Position numbers and translations under genes: made by a program. From Trueperaceae bacterium (GTDB taxonomy: Bacteria; Deinococcota; Deinococci; Deinococcales; Trueperaceae), in contig JAMLIB010000003.1 in the NCBI GenBank assembly GCA_023954415.1, forward strand, positions 186,001-250,000: 64,000 nucleotides of DNA, in the 5' to 3' direction. Within the stretch, counting starts at the first letter, position 1. Each line of letters starts with the position of its first letter. The notes under the pieces were generated by a model. The model worked only from the letters and a program-made list of their open reading frames with translations. It made no database searches and was not told the DNA's origin. Positions 33,919 to 43,047 of the stretch are shown piece by piece.

Positions 33919-35682
33919 CTAGTCGCTTCCCGCCAGCCCTAGCCGCAACCGCAGTACTTCGATGACCTCGATGGCGGCGGTGAGGGCGTCCGTGAAGCGG
34001 TGCCTGACCCGCATCAACTCGGTTGTCAGGAGGTGCCGTTCCGGGTCGCCGGCGACCAGCCTGCGGTAGCGGCTCAGCGGGGCGAGCATGGGGACGGGCT
34101 CCTTGAGGTCGCTGAGCCCGTAGCTGTCCTGACCGTACTTACCCACCACGGTGGCACGCAGAGGCGTGATGTGGCGGCTGAGGCGCAGGAGCGCCTCGTT
34201 GCGGGCCAACACGGCTTCCTTGGTGTCGGCCTGCAGTGCGTCCAGCCACGCCGCGCGCTCCGCCAGTCGGTCGAGCAGCGGCCGCACGCGGCCCAGTTCG
34301 GCCGGGTCTTCGCCTTCCGAAAGCATCGTGTCGAAGCGCGCCCTCAGCTCTTGGGCCGCTGGCGAGGCCAGATGGGGCAGAAGCTCGGTGCTCACCAGGT
34401 CGTGTATCAGGCCCGCCCAGAAACGGCCGTCGCGCTCGAGCACCGCCTCGTCGAGCGTGTCGAAAGTGTCCTTGTCGGTATGGTTCCACCAGCCGAGGGT
34501 AGCGCCGTTCCAGGCCTGCACGACGGCGTCGGGCAGGGCGTGGCGTGCCGCGATGGCGGGTACGCCGACGCCGAAGAAGGACTGGTCGCCGATCCGCTCC
34601 AGCCGCTTGCTCGGCAGTCGCTCGCCGAAGAGCTCCTCCGCGATCGCCTGATGCGCGTCGCGCAGCTCCGGGCTGCTGTTGACGGCGAGACGGTCGGCAC
34701 CACGCATGCCGACCGAGTCGATGTTGGTGTACGCCACTCCGTAGCGGTTCAGCTCCTCCCAGTGGGTGTCGACGAAGTAGGTCGAGCCGGCGGCCTCCGC
34801 GATCTCATGACCGTTCCAGAAGCAGAAGACCACCGAGCGGCGCAGCTCGTCACGGCGCTCGGCCAGCAGCCTGGCGATCTCGATCATCACGCCGTTGCCG
34901 CTGGCGTTGTCGGTCACGCCCGGCTCCCAGGCGTCGAGGTGCCCCGAGACGACCACGAACTGCTCGCGCTCTGGGCTTGACTCCGGTGCGCGCAGCCAGG
35001 CGATCGGCTGGGCGACCCGCGCCCAGAGGCGTTGGCCCGTCACGCGGAGCCTCACCTCCACCCCTCCCTGCTTGCACTGCGCCTTGAGCCGCTCGCCGTC
35101 GCGTCGAGTGATCGCGAGGGCGTGCAGCCTGGGGATCTCGTTCCACGTGGCCCGGGTGGGGTTACCCCACACGGCCTTCAGGGCGCGCCAGGGGATGTTG
35201 TCCTGGTCGGAGGTTCCCCAGTTCATCAGGACGATGCCGATGGCGCCCTGCTCGTAGGCCAGCCGCGCCTTCTCCGGCGTCGCTGGGGCGTAGCTGACCT
35301 CTGCCAGGACGATCTTGCCGCGCACGTCGAGGCCGGCGTAGTCCTCGCGGCCGCCGGGGCCTACCGCCACGAGCTCGGCCACCACTCCCTCCGGAGGGGT
35401 CGGGTCGATGTGCAGGCACGGTTTGACGACGGGTGTCCAGGGCTCCGGGGAGAGGACATCGAGGGCGCCGCTGCCGATGGTGCTGGTGTAGGTGTCGAAC
35501 TCCTGCAGCTTGGCCGCCAAGCCGTAGGAGGCGAGGGTGTCGCGGATGTACTCGGCGGCCAAGCGGTCCTGGCCCCCGCCGGAGATGCGGTTGGGTGTGC
35601 GCTCGCTCAGCCACCGGACATGGGTCATGGCCCGGTCGAGGTCGAAAGCTTGAAGGATCGGTGGCAGAGCCGAGGTCGTCAT
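33919..35682 (-). CDS. M28 family metallopeptidase with inserted PA domain
   Basis: This 587-residue aminopeptidase-like enzyme has an N-terminal segment and a PA-type insert (residues about 90-180, with VRGKIVLAEVSYAPATPEKARLAYEQGAIGIVLMN). The M28 domain carries zinc ligands in VVSGHLDAW, GVTDNASGNGVMIEIARLL (bridging Asp), FWNGHEIAEAAGS (Glu), YTNIDSVGM (Asp) and WWNHTDKDTFDTLDE (His). There is no signal peptide, unlike most secreted M28 enzymes. Its ATG overlaps the stop of the M20 gene (ATGA). A long helical C-terminus (after residue 430) is unusual. Confidence 0.88.
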   Translation of the reverse strand: MTTSALPPILQAFDLDRAMTHVRWLSERTPNRISGGGQDRLAAEYIRDTLASYGLAAKLQEFDTYTSTIGSGALDVLSPEPWTPVVKPCLHIDPTPPEGVVAELVAVGPGGREDYAGLDVRGKIVLAEVSYAPATPEKARLAYEQGAIGIVLMNWGTSDQDNIPWRALKAVWGNPTRATWNEIPRLHALAITRRDGERLKAQCKQGGVEVRLRVTGQRLWARVAQPIAWLRAPESSPEREQFVVVSGHLDAWEPGVTDNASGNGVMIEIARLLAERRDELRRSVVFCFWNGHEIAEAAGSTYFVDTHWEELNRYGVAYTNIDSVGMRGADRLAVNSSPELRDAHQAIAEELFGERLPSKRLERIGDQSFFGVGVPAIAARHALPDAVVQAWNGATLGWWNHTDKDTFDTLDEAVLERDGRFWAGLIHDLVSTELLPHLASPAAQELRARFDTMLSEGEDPAELGRVRPLLDRLAERAAWLDALQADTKEAVLARNEALLRLSRHITPLRATVVGKYGQDSYGLSDLKEPVPMLAPLSRYRRLVAGDPERHLLTTELMRVRHRFTDALTAAIEVIEVLRLRLGLAGSD

Positions 35683-36848
35683 GAATGGTCCTTTCTATGC
35701 CCTGATTGCCCTGAGGTCCAGGTTCGCTCCGAGGTCGCGAGCGCCACGTAGAAACGCGCCGCCTCGCCGATCTGCCGCACGTCCACCCACTCGTCGGCGG
35801 CATGCAGGTTCGCTCCGGACGGCCCGAACATGACCGTGGGGATCCCGCTGTCGGCCAGCAGGTTGGCGTCGCTCACTCCGCGGCCGTAGGCGAAAGCGGG
35901 GTCGTGGCCGAACTCGCGGCGGTAGGTCTCAGTGAAGTGCCGCAGGAAGGGGTGGTCGGGTGCGGTCAGGTAGCTGGGGTAGGCGGGGGGTAGGACGTCG
36001 AAAATGGCGTCCACCGCCGGCGATACGCTCTCCGCCAGCGCCCGCAACTCGCCGACCACGTCGTCGGCGCTCTCGCCGGGCACCAGATGCCAGTTGACCA
36101 GGCAGGAGCAGCGATCGGGGACCCTGATCTCGTAGGGGCCGTCGCCGCTCTGGATGCGCAGCACGCAGCGACTGCCCCGCCCGACGAGCGGATGCTCGCG
36201 CACCGGCGATGCCTGAAGGGCGTGCAGCAGCCGCGCCATGGCGTCGATGGCGTTGACCCCCTCCTCGGGGCGACTGCCGTGCGCGCTGCGCCCACGGCAC
36301 GTGATCCTGACGTTGATCTTGCCGACGCCGCCGACGACCGGATCGTCGAAGTGCGGCTCACACACCACGGCGGCGTCGAACCGCAGCCCGCGGGCGATCA
36401 GGTCGACCGCGCCCCTCGAGGAGGCCTCCTCGTCCGCCACCGATGCGAAGCTGACCGTGCCACACCAGTCGGAGCGGCGGGCCAGCTCGCGCATGGCCAG
36501 CATCGCGGCGGCTAGGCCGGCCTTCATGTCGACGGCCCCACGTCCGTACAGACGGTGGCCCTCCAGGACGCCCGAGTACGGGTCGTGGGTCCATCCGTTG
36601 CCCGGCAGGACGGTGTCGGCGTGGCCGAGTAGCAGCAAGCTGGGCGCCGCCTCGCCATGTCGGTCGCCTCTGACCGTGGCGAAGACGTTGCTGAGCCCGT
36701 CCGCGGTGGTTTGTAGGGTCGTGGCGACGCCGTTCAGCCGCAGCCAGTCGGCGATGAGGCGCTGCACGGCCTCCTCCTGCCCGGAAGGGCTTGGGCACTG
36801 CACTAGGCTGCGCAGCAGGACTACCGTCTCGTCGGTGGCCTCGGTCAT
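35679..36848 (-). CDS. M20 family metallopeptidase (ArgE/DapE-like)
   Basis: This 389-residue dizinc amidohydrolase has metal and catalytic motifs LLLLGHADTVLPG, GRGAVDMKAGLAAAML and SVADEEASSRGAVD, and a C-terminal FGPSGANLHAADEWVDV. It probably deacylates amino acids or cleaves dipeptides in the cytoplasm. It overlaps the M28 gene by 4 bp and lies 37 bp after an M24 gene. Three different exopeptidase families are thus cotranscribed, consistent with stepwise degradation of peptides brought in by the divergent transporter. Confidence 0.88.
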   Translation of the reverse strand: MTEATDETVVLLRSLVQCPSPSGQEEAVQRLIADWLRLNGVATTLQTTADGLSNVFATVRGDRHGEAAPSLLLLGHADTVLPGNGWTHDPYSGVLEGHRLYGRGAVDMKAGLAAAMLAMRELARRSDWCGTVSFASVADEEASSRGAVDLIARGLRFDAAVVCEPHFDDPVVGGVGKINVRITCRGRSAHGSRPEEGVNAIDAMARLLHALQASPVREHPLVGRGSRCVLRIQSGDGPYEIRVPDRCSCLVNWHLVPGESADDVVGELRALAESVSPAVDAIFDVLPPAYPSYLTAPDHPFLRHFTETYRREFGHDPAFAYGRGVSDANLLADSGIPTVMFGPSGANLHAADEWVDVRQIGEAARFYVALATSERTWTSGQSGHRKDHS

Positions 36849-36885
36849 GCCCTGACTTCCTCCTCCTCGGCCGGCGGCCCGGCCC

Positions 36886-38538
36886 TCAAGCCGTGATGGG
36901 GATGGCTCCGGACTCGGTCACCAGGTAGGCGTCCTCGATCGCGACCACCGCCTCGTCCACCGGCCAGACGAACTCGACGCAGCCGGACATACCCGCCTCG
37001 ATCCGTTGCTCGCAGCCGGGTTCCAGATAGATGGTGCAGATCGTTTGCCGGTTGATCACGTGGCCGCAATCCCTGGCGTACTCCTTGCCGCTGCGACCAT
37101 GCGGCAGCAGACCCCAGCCGCGCACCCGATCGTCTTGCTCGGCCAAGGCTTCTGTGGCCGCCTCGTGGACGACGGCGCCGCTGACCCCCGGGCGGATCGC
37201 GGGGATGACGCGGTCGAGCAGAGTGGCGCGCAGGAACGCCTGGAACTCCTCCAGCTCGGGAGAGTTGCAGAGGGTCTTCGCGATGTCGGAGCAACCCCTC
37301 ACGCGTCCGGCCAGGTCGAGGACCTGGGTGCCCATGTCGAACTTGACGGTGCGGTTCCGTCCGCTCACGAGGTTCGGGGTCGGCGCGGCCGGGACCAGGG
37401 TCCGCTCCCCGGGGTGGATGATGCGGAAGTAGGGACGGAACATGCCGTGCAGGTCGCACTCGCCGGCGAACTCCCCAAGGAAGGCATCGAAGGCGAGCGC
37501 CAACTCCGACTCGCGCAGCTCGCCGCCCCGCGCCAGGCGCCCGGCCGCGTACTTGACGGCGCGCTCGGTGGCCACGCGGGCCGAGTTGGCGGCGAGGACG
37601 TAATAGGGGAGCTGGCTCGCGGCCCGCAACTCCTGCCAGCGGTACAGCAGCGGCGAGGCGCTCGGCAGCAGCAGGGGGTCGGCGTCGAGCGCGCGCGCGA
37701 GGCCCAAGTCGGCGTGGCCTGGCTCGACGGCCAGGGTGCCGGGCGCGATGGCGGCGACGGCGCTGCCAACGTCTCGGTAGGTCGAGCGCTCCACGGTCCC
37801 GGGCAGTTGACCTCGTCCCGGCAACAGGAGGTGGAGTCGTTCGTCGCCCCTGACGAAGAGCATGACGGCGCCTGCCCGCTCCAGCCAGGCGCTCGGATGA
37901 CCGCTCAGCTCCTCCATCTGGAAGGGGGAGGTGACGAGAAGGGCATCGACGCCGGCCCTCTCGAGCTGCGCGTCGAGCAGGGCGAAGTCGTGCTCCGGCT
38001 GGCGCTGGAGCAGCTCCGCCAGCCGCTCCTCGAAGCGAAAACCCTCGACGACTCGCCTCGCCGCCCGTCGGTAGCGCTCCACGTCAGACTCCATCGCCGC
38101 CGCTACCCGGGGGCGCTCGAGCGTGAGGTGCCGGAGCGTCCGGTCGGTCAAGGTCCGGTAGGTGACGTCTAGATCTAGGGAGCCATGCAGAGCGCGGTAG
38201 CTCGCCACCGGCAGGGTGTCGTCGACCTCGACCGCGCGGCCGGGCGCTAGCTCGTCGATGAGCTGCGGCAGGGCCGGCGCGGCTGGCCGCTCGTTCCAAC
38301 TGAAGTAACCGCCGTAGACGGCGAAGCGGTGGGGGGTCGCCGGTTGCGCAGTGGCCATGGCGCTGTCGGAGTCGCGCAGCAGCACCGTGCACCTGCCGTC
38401 GAGCTCGAGGACGTAGGGCAGGACCGTCTTGGTGGCGTCCTTCACGATGTGCGGGTAGACCATGGCGTCAAGGTAGTCGGCCCCCAGCAGCCGGACGAGG
38501 TCGTGGTGGGCGTGCCACAACCGGGCCGTCTTCTTCAC
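36886..38538 (-). CDS. M24 family peptidase-like protein (divergent Xaa-Pro type)
   Basis: This 550-residue protein has a creatinase-type C-terminal domain. VKFDMGTQVLDL and RGCSDIAKTL give the two Asp ligands. CGHVINRQTICTIYLEPGCEQRIEAGM and AIEDAYLVTE supply the His and Glu region. The N-terminal half (residues 1-240) is unlike the two Xaa-Pro aminopeptidases earlier in the window. The His region is atypical, so catalytic competence is not certain. Its GTG start overlaps the stop of the racemase-like gene (GTGA). Confidence 0.78.
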   Translation of the reverse strand: MKKTARLWHAHHDLVRLLGADYLDAMVYPHIVKDATKTVLPYVLELDGRCTVLLRDSDSAMATAQPATPHRFAVYGGYFSWNERPAAPALPQLIDELAPGRAVEVDDTLPVASYRALHGSLDLDVTYRTLTDRTLRHLTLERPRVAAAMESDVERYRRAARRVVEGFRFEERLAELLQRQPEHDFALLDAQLERAGVDALLVTSPFQMEELSGHPSAWLERAGAVMLFVRGDERLHLLLPGRGQLPGTVERSTYRDVGSAVAAIAPGTLAVEPGHADLGLARALDADPLLLPSASPLLYRWQELRAASQLPYYVLAANSARVATERAVKYAAGRLARGGELRESELALAFDAFLGEFAGECDLHGMFRPYFRIIHPGERTLVPAAPTPNLVSGRNRTVKFDMGTQVLDLAGRVRGCSDIAKTLCNSPELEEFQAFLRATLLDRVIPAIRPGVSGAVVHEAATEALAEQDDRVRGWGLLPHGRSGKEYARDCGHVINRQTICTIYLEPGCEQRIEAGMSGCVEFVWPVDEAVVAIEDAYLVTESGAIPITA

Positions 38539-39224
38539 GCCGCCCCGGCTCCCGCCGCAGCCGCCAGCCGCACGCGGCTCAGAGCCAGACCTACGGCGGC
38601 CTGCGTCGGATCGACCACAGGCAGCCCAACCGCCTGCTCCAGCTGCGCGCAGTAGCGGCCCATGCCGGCGCCGGCGAACAGCAGCGAGCCGGCCCCGAGC
38701 TCCCTGAGGCTCGCGCCGACCTCGATGAGCCGACCCAGCACGCGCTCCGGCCGGCGCAGGTCGCCGTAGTCGAGGCCGAGCGCGGCCGCGCCGGCCAGCC
38801 TCGCCTCCACTCCGAGCGCTCGCAACGCGCGGCGGTTCTTCCCCTCGCTACCCGCCGAGACCGAGATCAACCCGAGCTGACCGCCGAAAGCCAGGGCCGT
38901 CATGACGCCCGCCTCGCCGATGCCGAGCACCGGTCGGCTACTGAACTCCCGGGCAGCGGCGATGCCCGGGTCCGAGAAGCAGGCCACGACGAATGCGCCC
39001 GTGTCCGGTAGCTCATGCCGCTCCTCGATGAAGCGCGCCACCGCCACAGCGGCCAAGTCGCTATCCCTGCTGGTGGTGATGCCGTTGGGGCCGTCTTCCA
39101 GCGTGACGCAGTCGATCTCCGGCCCACCCGGGAAGCGCAGGGGTTCCAAGGTGCGCGACAGCTCCTCGGTGATCCCAGTGTCCTTGCGACTGCTGGCGTT
39201 CATGACGTGGATGATCTTGGCCAT
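38535..39224 (-). CDS. Asp/Glu/hydantoin racemase superfamily protein lacking the second cysteine
   Basis: This 229-residue protein begins MAKIIHVMNASSRKDTGITEEL, the hydantoin-racemase-type start. The first catalytic Cys is present in FVVACFSDPGI. The second site, normally GCxGM, reads FAGAGMGRYC with Ala at the cysteine position. Two-base racemisation therefore looks impaired. Relatives with a single Cys include decarboxylases. A long frame upstream is a shadow of the quinone oxidoreductase gene. The ATG at 39224 follows GAGGAG. It lies in a peptide-catabolic operon. Confidence 0.78.
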   Translation of the reverse strand: MAKIIHVMNASSRKDTGITEELSRTLEPLRFPGGPEIDCVTLEDGPNGITTSRDSDLAAVAVARFIEERHELPDTGAFVVACFSDPGIAAAREFSSRPVLGIGEAGVMTALAFGGQLGLISVSAGSEGKNRRALRALGVEARLAGAAALGLDYGDLRRPERVLGRLIEVGASLRELGAGSLLFAGAGMGRYCAQLEQAVGLPVVDPTQAAVGLALSRVRLAAAAGAGAA

Positions 39225-39259
39225 CGCTGCTCGACTCCTCCTGTCAGGCCCCGCTGCCC

Positions 39260-40246
39260 TCAGTGCTCGCGGACGGTGAGGATGATCTTGCCTACGTTCT
39301 TGTTCTCCGCCATGCGCTGGTGCGCCACCTCCGCCTCCTGGATGGGGAACACGCGGTCCACCACCGGCTTCAGCCGGCCGTCGTCGAGGGCCTCGCCGAA
39401 GTCGCGCAAGAAGGCATCCTTCATGTCCGCCAGCTCGGCGACCGAGTACTTGCTCAACGTGTCCCCGAGGACGGCGAGGCGCTTGGAGATGATCTGGCGC
39501 ATGTTGATCTCGGTCTGGGTTCCCCCGAGGATGCCGATGAGGAGCAGGCGGCCCTTCAACGCGAGCAGCTCGAGGTTGCGTTGCAGGTAGCCGGCACCGA
39601 CGGTGTCGAGGATGACGTCGACACCCTCGCCACCCCCGAACTCCATGGCCCGCGCGACGAAGTCCTCCTCGTGGTAGCGGATGGCCAGGTCCGCGCCCAT
39701 GGCTTCGCATAGGCGCGCCTTCTCGGCCGAACCAACGGTGACGATGACGCGGCAACCGGCCAGACGGGCGAGTTGGATGGCCGCCGTGCCGACGCCGCTG
39801 GCGCCGCTGTGAATCAGGACCGTCTCGCCCGCCTGGAGGCGGGCGTTGACGAACAGGTTGCCGTAAGCGGTGAGGTAGGCCTCGGGGAGCGCCGCGGCCT
39901 CCGCCATGCTCAGTCCGGCGGGCACCGGCATGAGCAAGCGCTGCGGCACGCGGACCCTCTCGGCGTAGCCCCCACCCAGCGTCAGGCAGACCACGCTGTC
40001 GCCTACGGACCATGCCCGGACGGCGGAGCCGCGCTGGCTTATGCGCCCGGCAGCCTCGCCTCCAAGGATCTCGGAGCGACCCGGGGTCGTCGGGAAGTTG
40101 CCTTCTCGGTGTAGCAGGTCGGCGCGGTTGAGCGCGGTGGCTTGGACGTCGATGATCACATCGTCTTCGCCGCATGCGGGGTCGGCCACGTCTTGCCATA
40201 ACAGGGGGCGGCCAGGGCGGTTCCGGTCCACGACGATCGCCTTCAT
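39260..40246 (-). CDS. NADPH:quinone oxidoreductase-like protein (zinc-independent MDR family)
   Basis: This 328-residue medium-chain dehydrogenase/reductase has an N-terminal catalytic domain (TALNRADLLHREGNFP) and a nucleotide-binding domain with LIHSGASGVGTAAIQLARLAGCRVIVT. It lacks the cysteines of the structural zinc loop. This matches the PIG3/quinone oxidoreductase subgroup. It is the first gene of the leftward operon, divergent from a peptide-binding protein across a 273-bp promoter region, and 35 bp before the racemase-like gene. Its link to peptide catabolism is unclear. Confidence 0.88.
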   Translation of the reverse strand: MKAIVVDRNRPGRPLLWQDVADPACGEDDVIIDVQATALNRADLLHREGNFPTTPGRSEILGGEAAGRISQRGSAVRAWSVGDSVVCLTLGGGYAERVRVPQRLLMPVPAGLSMAEAAALPEAYLTAYGNLFVNARLQAGETVLIHSGASGVGTAAIQLARLAGCRVIVTVGSAEKARLCEAMGADLAIRYHEEDFVARAMEFGGGEGVDVILDTVGAGYLQRNLELLALKGRLLLIGILGGTQTEINMRQIISKRLAVLGDTLSKYSVAELADMKDAFLRDFGEALDDGRLKPVVDRVFPIQEAEVAHQRMAENKNVGKIILTVREH

Positions 40247-40412
40247 CTACCTATGACCTCGCTCTCCGCTCGTGCGGCCTGGATGCTAGCACAGCCTGGT
40301 GGGCGGTCGCCCCTTTCGGAGATTAACGCCGTCACAGACGGGCTTTCTAGATCATCATCGAGCTCGCTGGGCCGATCTTTTCTCCCATATGTTGGGACGG
40401 CTATCCTTGTAG

Positions 40413-40441
40413 TTGACATGCATGATAGGTGCCTCTATAGT
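40413..40441 (+). promoter_or_regulatory. sigma70-type promoter of the binding protein/permease operon
   Basis: TTGACA (40413-40418), 17 bp, then TATAGT (40436-40441): the closest consensus match in the window, 78 bp before the start at 40520. A CATGCATG repeat lies at the start of the spacer. The rest of the 273-bp gap to the divergent gene shows no other structure. Confidence 0.75.
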
Positions 40442-40519
40442 GGCGCGCACGTACAGCGGAGCAGGCCGGCGCCGCGGCGTACTGTCGACCATCGGTTCAG
40501 CAACGTAAGGGAGGAACGG

Positions 40520-42079
40520 ATGAAGTCCCCCAGGTTCGCCGTCTCGTATCGCCTATTGGTGGCAGTGGGGCTTGCGCTATGCTGCCTCCTCCCGACCGCC
40601 GCCGCGCAACAGACGGGCGGGAAGCTGACGGTCGCCATCGGCGTGCCAGCCGTGACCCTTGCCCCGGGCAAGTCGATCGCGTCGATCGTGAACAGCATCA
40701 CCGAAGGCATCTACGAAGGACTCGTCGAGAGGGACGCCAGCGGAGCCGTCCTACCAGGTCTGGCGACCTCGTGGAGCCTCGCCGAGGACGACGTCACCTG
40801 GACCCTGACCTTGCGGCAGGGCGTCCGGTTCCACGACGGCACCGAGTTCTCCGCCGATGACGTCAAGGCCACGTTCGACCGCATCCTGAACCCCGACTTC
40901 GCGTTGCCGCTGAGCTCCGTCCTTAAAGTCGTCTCGCGCGTCGAGGTGGTGGACCCTTACACGGTCAAGATCATCACCGGCAGTCCGACGCCCGACTTCC
41001 TCAACCGTCTCGCCTACGGCGTGGCCGTCATCATCAGCAGCGATGCCGTCGAGAAGTACGGCGCCGACATCGACTGGACGCCGGTCGGCACCGGCCCGTA
41101 CCGCCTGGAGTCCTACGTTCCCAACGAGAGCGTCACCCTGGTCGCCTTCCCCGACTACTGGGGCGGCACCCCGTTGCTCGATCGCGTCGAGTTCCGCACG
41201 GTTCGCGAGCCGGGCACGCGCGTCGCGCTGCTCGAGGCGGGCGAGGTCGACATCATCGTCGACGTGCCGGCCACCGACCTGCCTGGCCTGAAGGCGCAGG
41301 CCGACAAGGCCGTGCTGTTGGCGCCGAGCACGCGAGTCATGCACATCGGCGTCAACACTCAGGTGGCGCCTTTCGACAACGTCCTCGTTCGCCAGGCGCT
41401 CAACTACGCCATCGATCAGGACGGTTTGGTCAACGGCGTGCTTCAGGGCGTCGGACAACCCGCCCGCTCTATTATCTCCCCGGTGGTCACCGGCTTCTCG
41501 CCGGTGAGCGAGTACCGCTACGATCCGGATACGGCTCGGCGCCTGCTCGCGGAGGCCGGCTATCCGAACGGCTTCAGCGCAACGCTCTGGACGCCGGAAG
41601 GCCGCTACTTCCAGGACCGCGCCACGGCGGTGGCCGTGCAGAGCATGCTGGGTGACATCGGCGTGAACGTGGATGTAAGGGTCATCGACTGGGCCACGTA
41701 CCTGGAGATCCTCCGGCGCCCTGTCGACTCTAGCGAGACCCAGCTCTACCTGCTCGGCTGGGAGTCGGGCACCGGCGACATCGGTTACGTGCTGGACCTG
41801 ATCTTCCACACCTCGACGTGGCCACCCGCCGGCTGGAACACGATGTTCTACAGCAACCCGGAGGTCGACGCCCTGATCGAGACGGCTCGCGTCACCATGG
41901 ATCCGGATACGCGCCAGGCGCTGGCGACGCAGATCCAGGAGCGCATCGTCAGTGACGCCCCGTGGGTCTTGCTCAACGTGACCGAGGAAACGGCCGCCAT
42001 GAGCAGCAAGGTGAACGGCCTCGAGCTGCTGCCGGGCGATGTCTACTCGCTGAAGACGGTGTGGCTGGACAAAGACTAG
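40520..42079 (+). CDS. peptide ABC transporter substrate-binding protein (SBP family 5)
   Basis: This 519-residue binding protein has the ATG at 40520 after AAGGGAGG. The signal peptide ends TAAA|QQTGG. The mature protein has GKLTVAIGVPAVTLAPGKS, FHDGTEFSADDVKATFDRI and VGTGPYRLESY, all family signatures. The frame extends upstream to 40253 without support. It heads a three-gene transporter operon without an ATPase, divergent from the peptidase operon. The two units probably act together under the IclR protein. Confidence 0.9.
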   Translation: MKSPRFAVSYRLLVAVGLALCCLLPTAAAQQTGGKLTVAIGVPAVTLAPGKSIASIVNSITEGIYEGLVERDASGAVLPGLATSWSLAEDDVTWTLTLRQGVRFHDGTEFSADDVKATFDRILNPDFALPLSSVLKVVSRVEVVDPYTVKIITGSPTPDFLNRLAYGVAVIISSDAVEKYGADIDWTPVGTGPYRLESYVPNESVTLVAFPDYWGGTPLLDRVEFRTVREPGTRVALLEAGEVDIIVDVPATDLPGLKAQADKAVLLAPSTRVMHIGVNTQVAPFDNVLVRQALNYAIDQDGLVNGVLQGVGQPARSIISPVVTGFSPVSEYRYDPDTARRLLAEAGYPNGFSATLWTPEGRYFQDRATAVAVQSMLGDIGVNVDVRVIDWATYLEILRRPVDSSETQLYLLGWESGTGDIGYVLDLIFHTSTWPPAGWNTMFYSNPEVDALIETARVTMDPDTRQALATQIQERIVSDAPWVLLNVTEETAAMSSKVNGLELLPGDVYSLKTVWLDKD

Positions 42080-42120
42080 GCTAGGGGCCTCGTCCCAACC
42101 GGCCGGGTCTCCCAGAGCCT

Positions 42121-43041
42121 ATGCTGCGCCTCCTTCTCTATCGGGTGCTGGGGCTGGCCGTGATCCTGGTGCTGGTCTCGGTCATCTCGTTCTCGATCAC
42201 CTACGTTGTGCCCGGCGATGTCGCTCTCGTCATCGCCGGGCCCGGCGCCAGCCAGGCCTCGATCGAGAAGATCCGCAGCGACCTGCTCCTCGACGAGCCC
42301 TTCCTGGTTCGTTACGGCACGTGGCTCGGCTCCGTGATGCGCGGCGACTTGGGTGCCTCGGCCATCACCAGGCAACCGGTGGCCGAGATCGTCGGCTTCC
42401 GGCTGGTCAACACGATGAAGCTAGCCCTGGCCGGCATCGTCCTCGCCATCGTTCTTGGCATCGCGCTCGGTCTGGTGGCGGCCCTGTACCGCAACAGCCT
42501 TGTCGACTACGGGGCCATGCTCGTATCGGTCCTGGGCATATCCGCGCCCGTGTTCTGGGTGGGGTTGATGCTGATATACGTCTTCAGCGTCCGCCTGCGC
42601 TGGCTGCCCATCACCGACCAGGGTGGTGTCGCCCACCTGATCCTCCCAGCCATAACCATCGGGATGTACTCCGTGGCGGTCATCGCCCGCGTGACCCGCT
42701 TCAACCTGCTCGAGGTGCTCGGTCGGGACTACATCCGCACGGCCAAGGCCAAGGGCGCCTCCACCGCGCGGATGTCACTGAAGCACGCGCTCAAGAACGC
42801 CCTCATCCCGGTGGTCACGGTGATCGGACTCCAGTTCGGTTACCTCATGGGTGGGGCGGTCCTCACCGAGACCGTGTTCGCCTATCCGGGCATCGGCCGG
42901 CTCTTCGCCGACGTCGTGTTCACCCGCGACTTCCCGGTCATGCAGATCCTCATGCTGCTGCTCGCCGCCATCTTCGCCGTCACCAACTTCCTGGTCGACA
43001 TCTCCTACGCCCTGCTCGATCCTCGGATCCGTCATGCCTGA
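42121..43041 (+). CDS. peptide ABC transporter permease, DppB type
   Basis: This 306-residue six-helix permease begins RLLLYRVLGLAVILVLVSVISF. Its EAA-type loop is GRDYIRTAKAKGASTARMSLKHALKNAL. ETVFAYPGIGRLFADVVFTRDFPV follows. It lies 41 bp after the binding protein and 6 bp before the DppC-type gene, in one operon. Confidence 0.9.
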   Translation: MLRLLLYRVLGLAVILVLVSVISFSITYVVPGDVALVIAGPGASQASIEKIRSDLLLDEPFLVRYGTWLGSVMRGDLGASAITRQPVAEIVGFRLVNTMKLALAGIVLAIVLGIALGLVAALYRNSLVDYGAMLVSVLGISAPVFWVGLMLIYVFSVRLRWLPITDQGGVAHLILPAITIGMYSVAVIARVTRFNLLEVLGRDYIRTAKAKGASTARMSLKHALKNALIPVVTVIGLQFGYLMGGAVLTETVFAYPGIGRLFADVVFTRDFPVMQILMLLLAAIFAVTNFLVDISYALLDPRIRHA

Positions 43042-43047
43042 GGCGCC

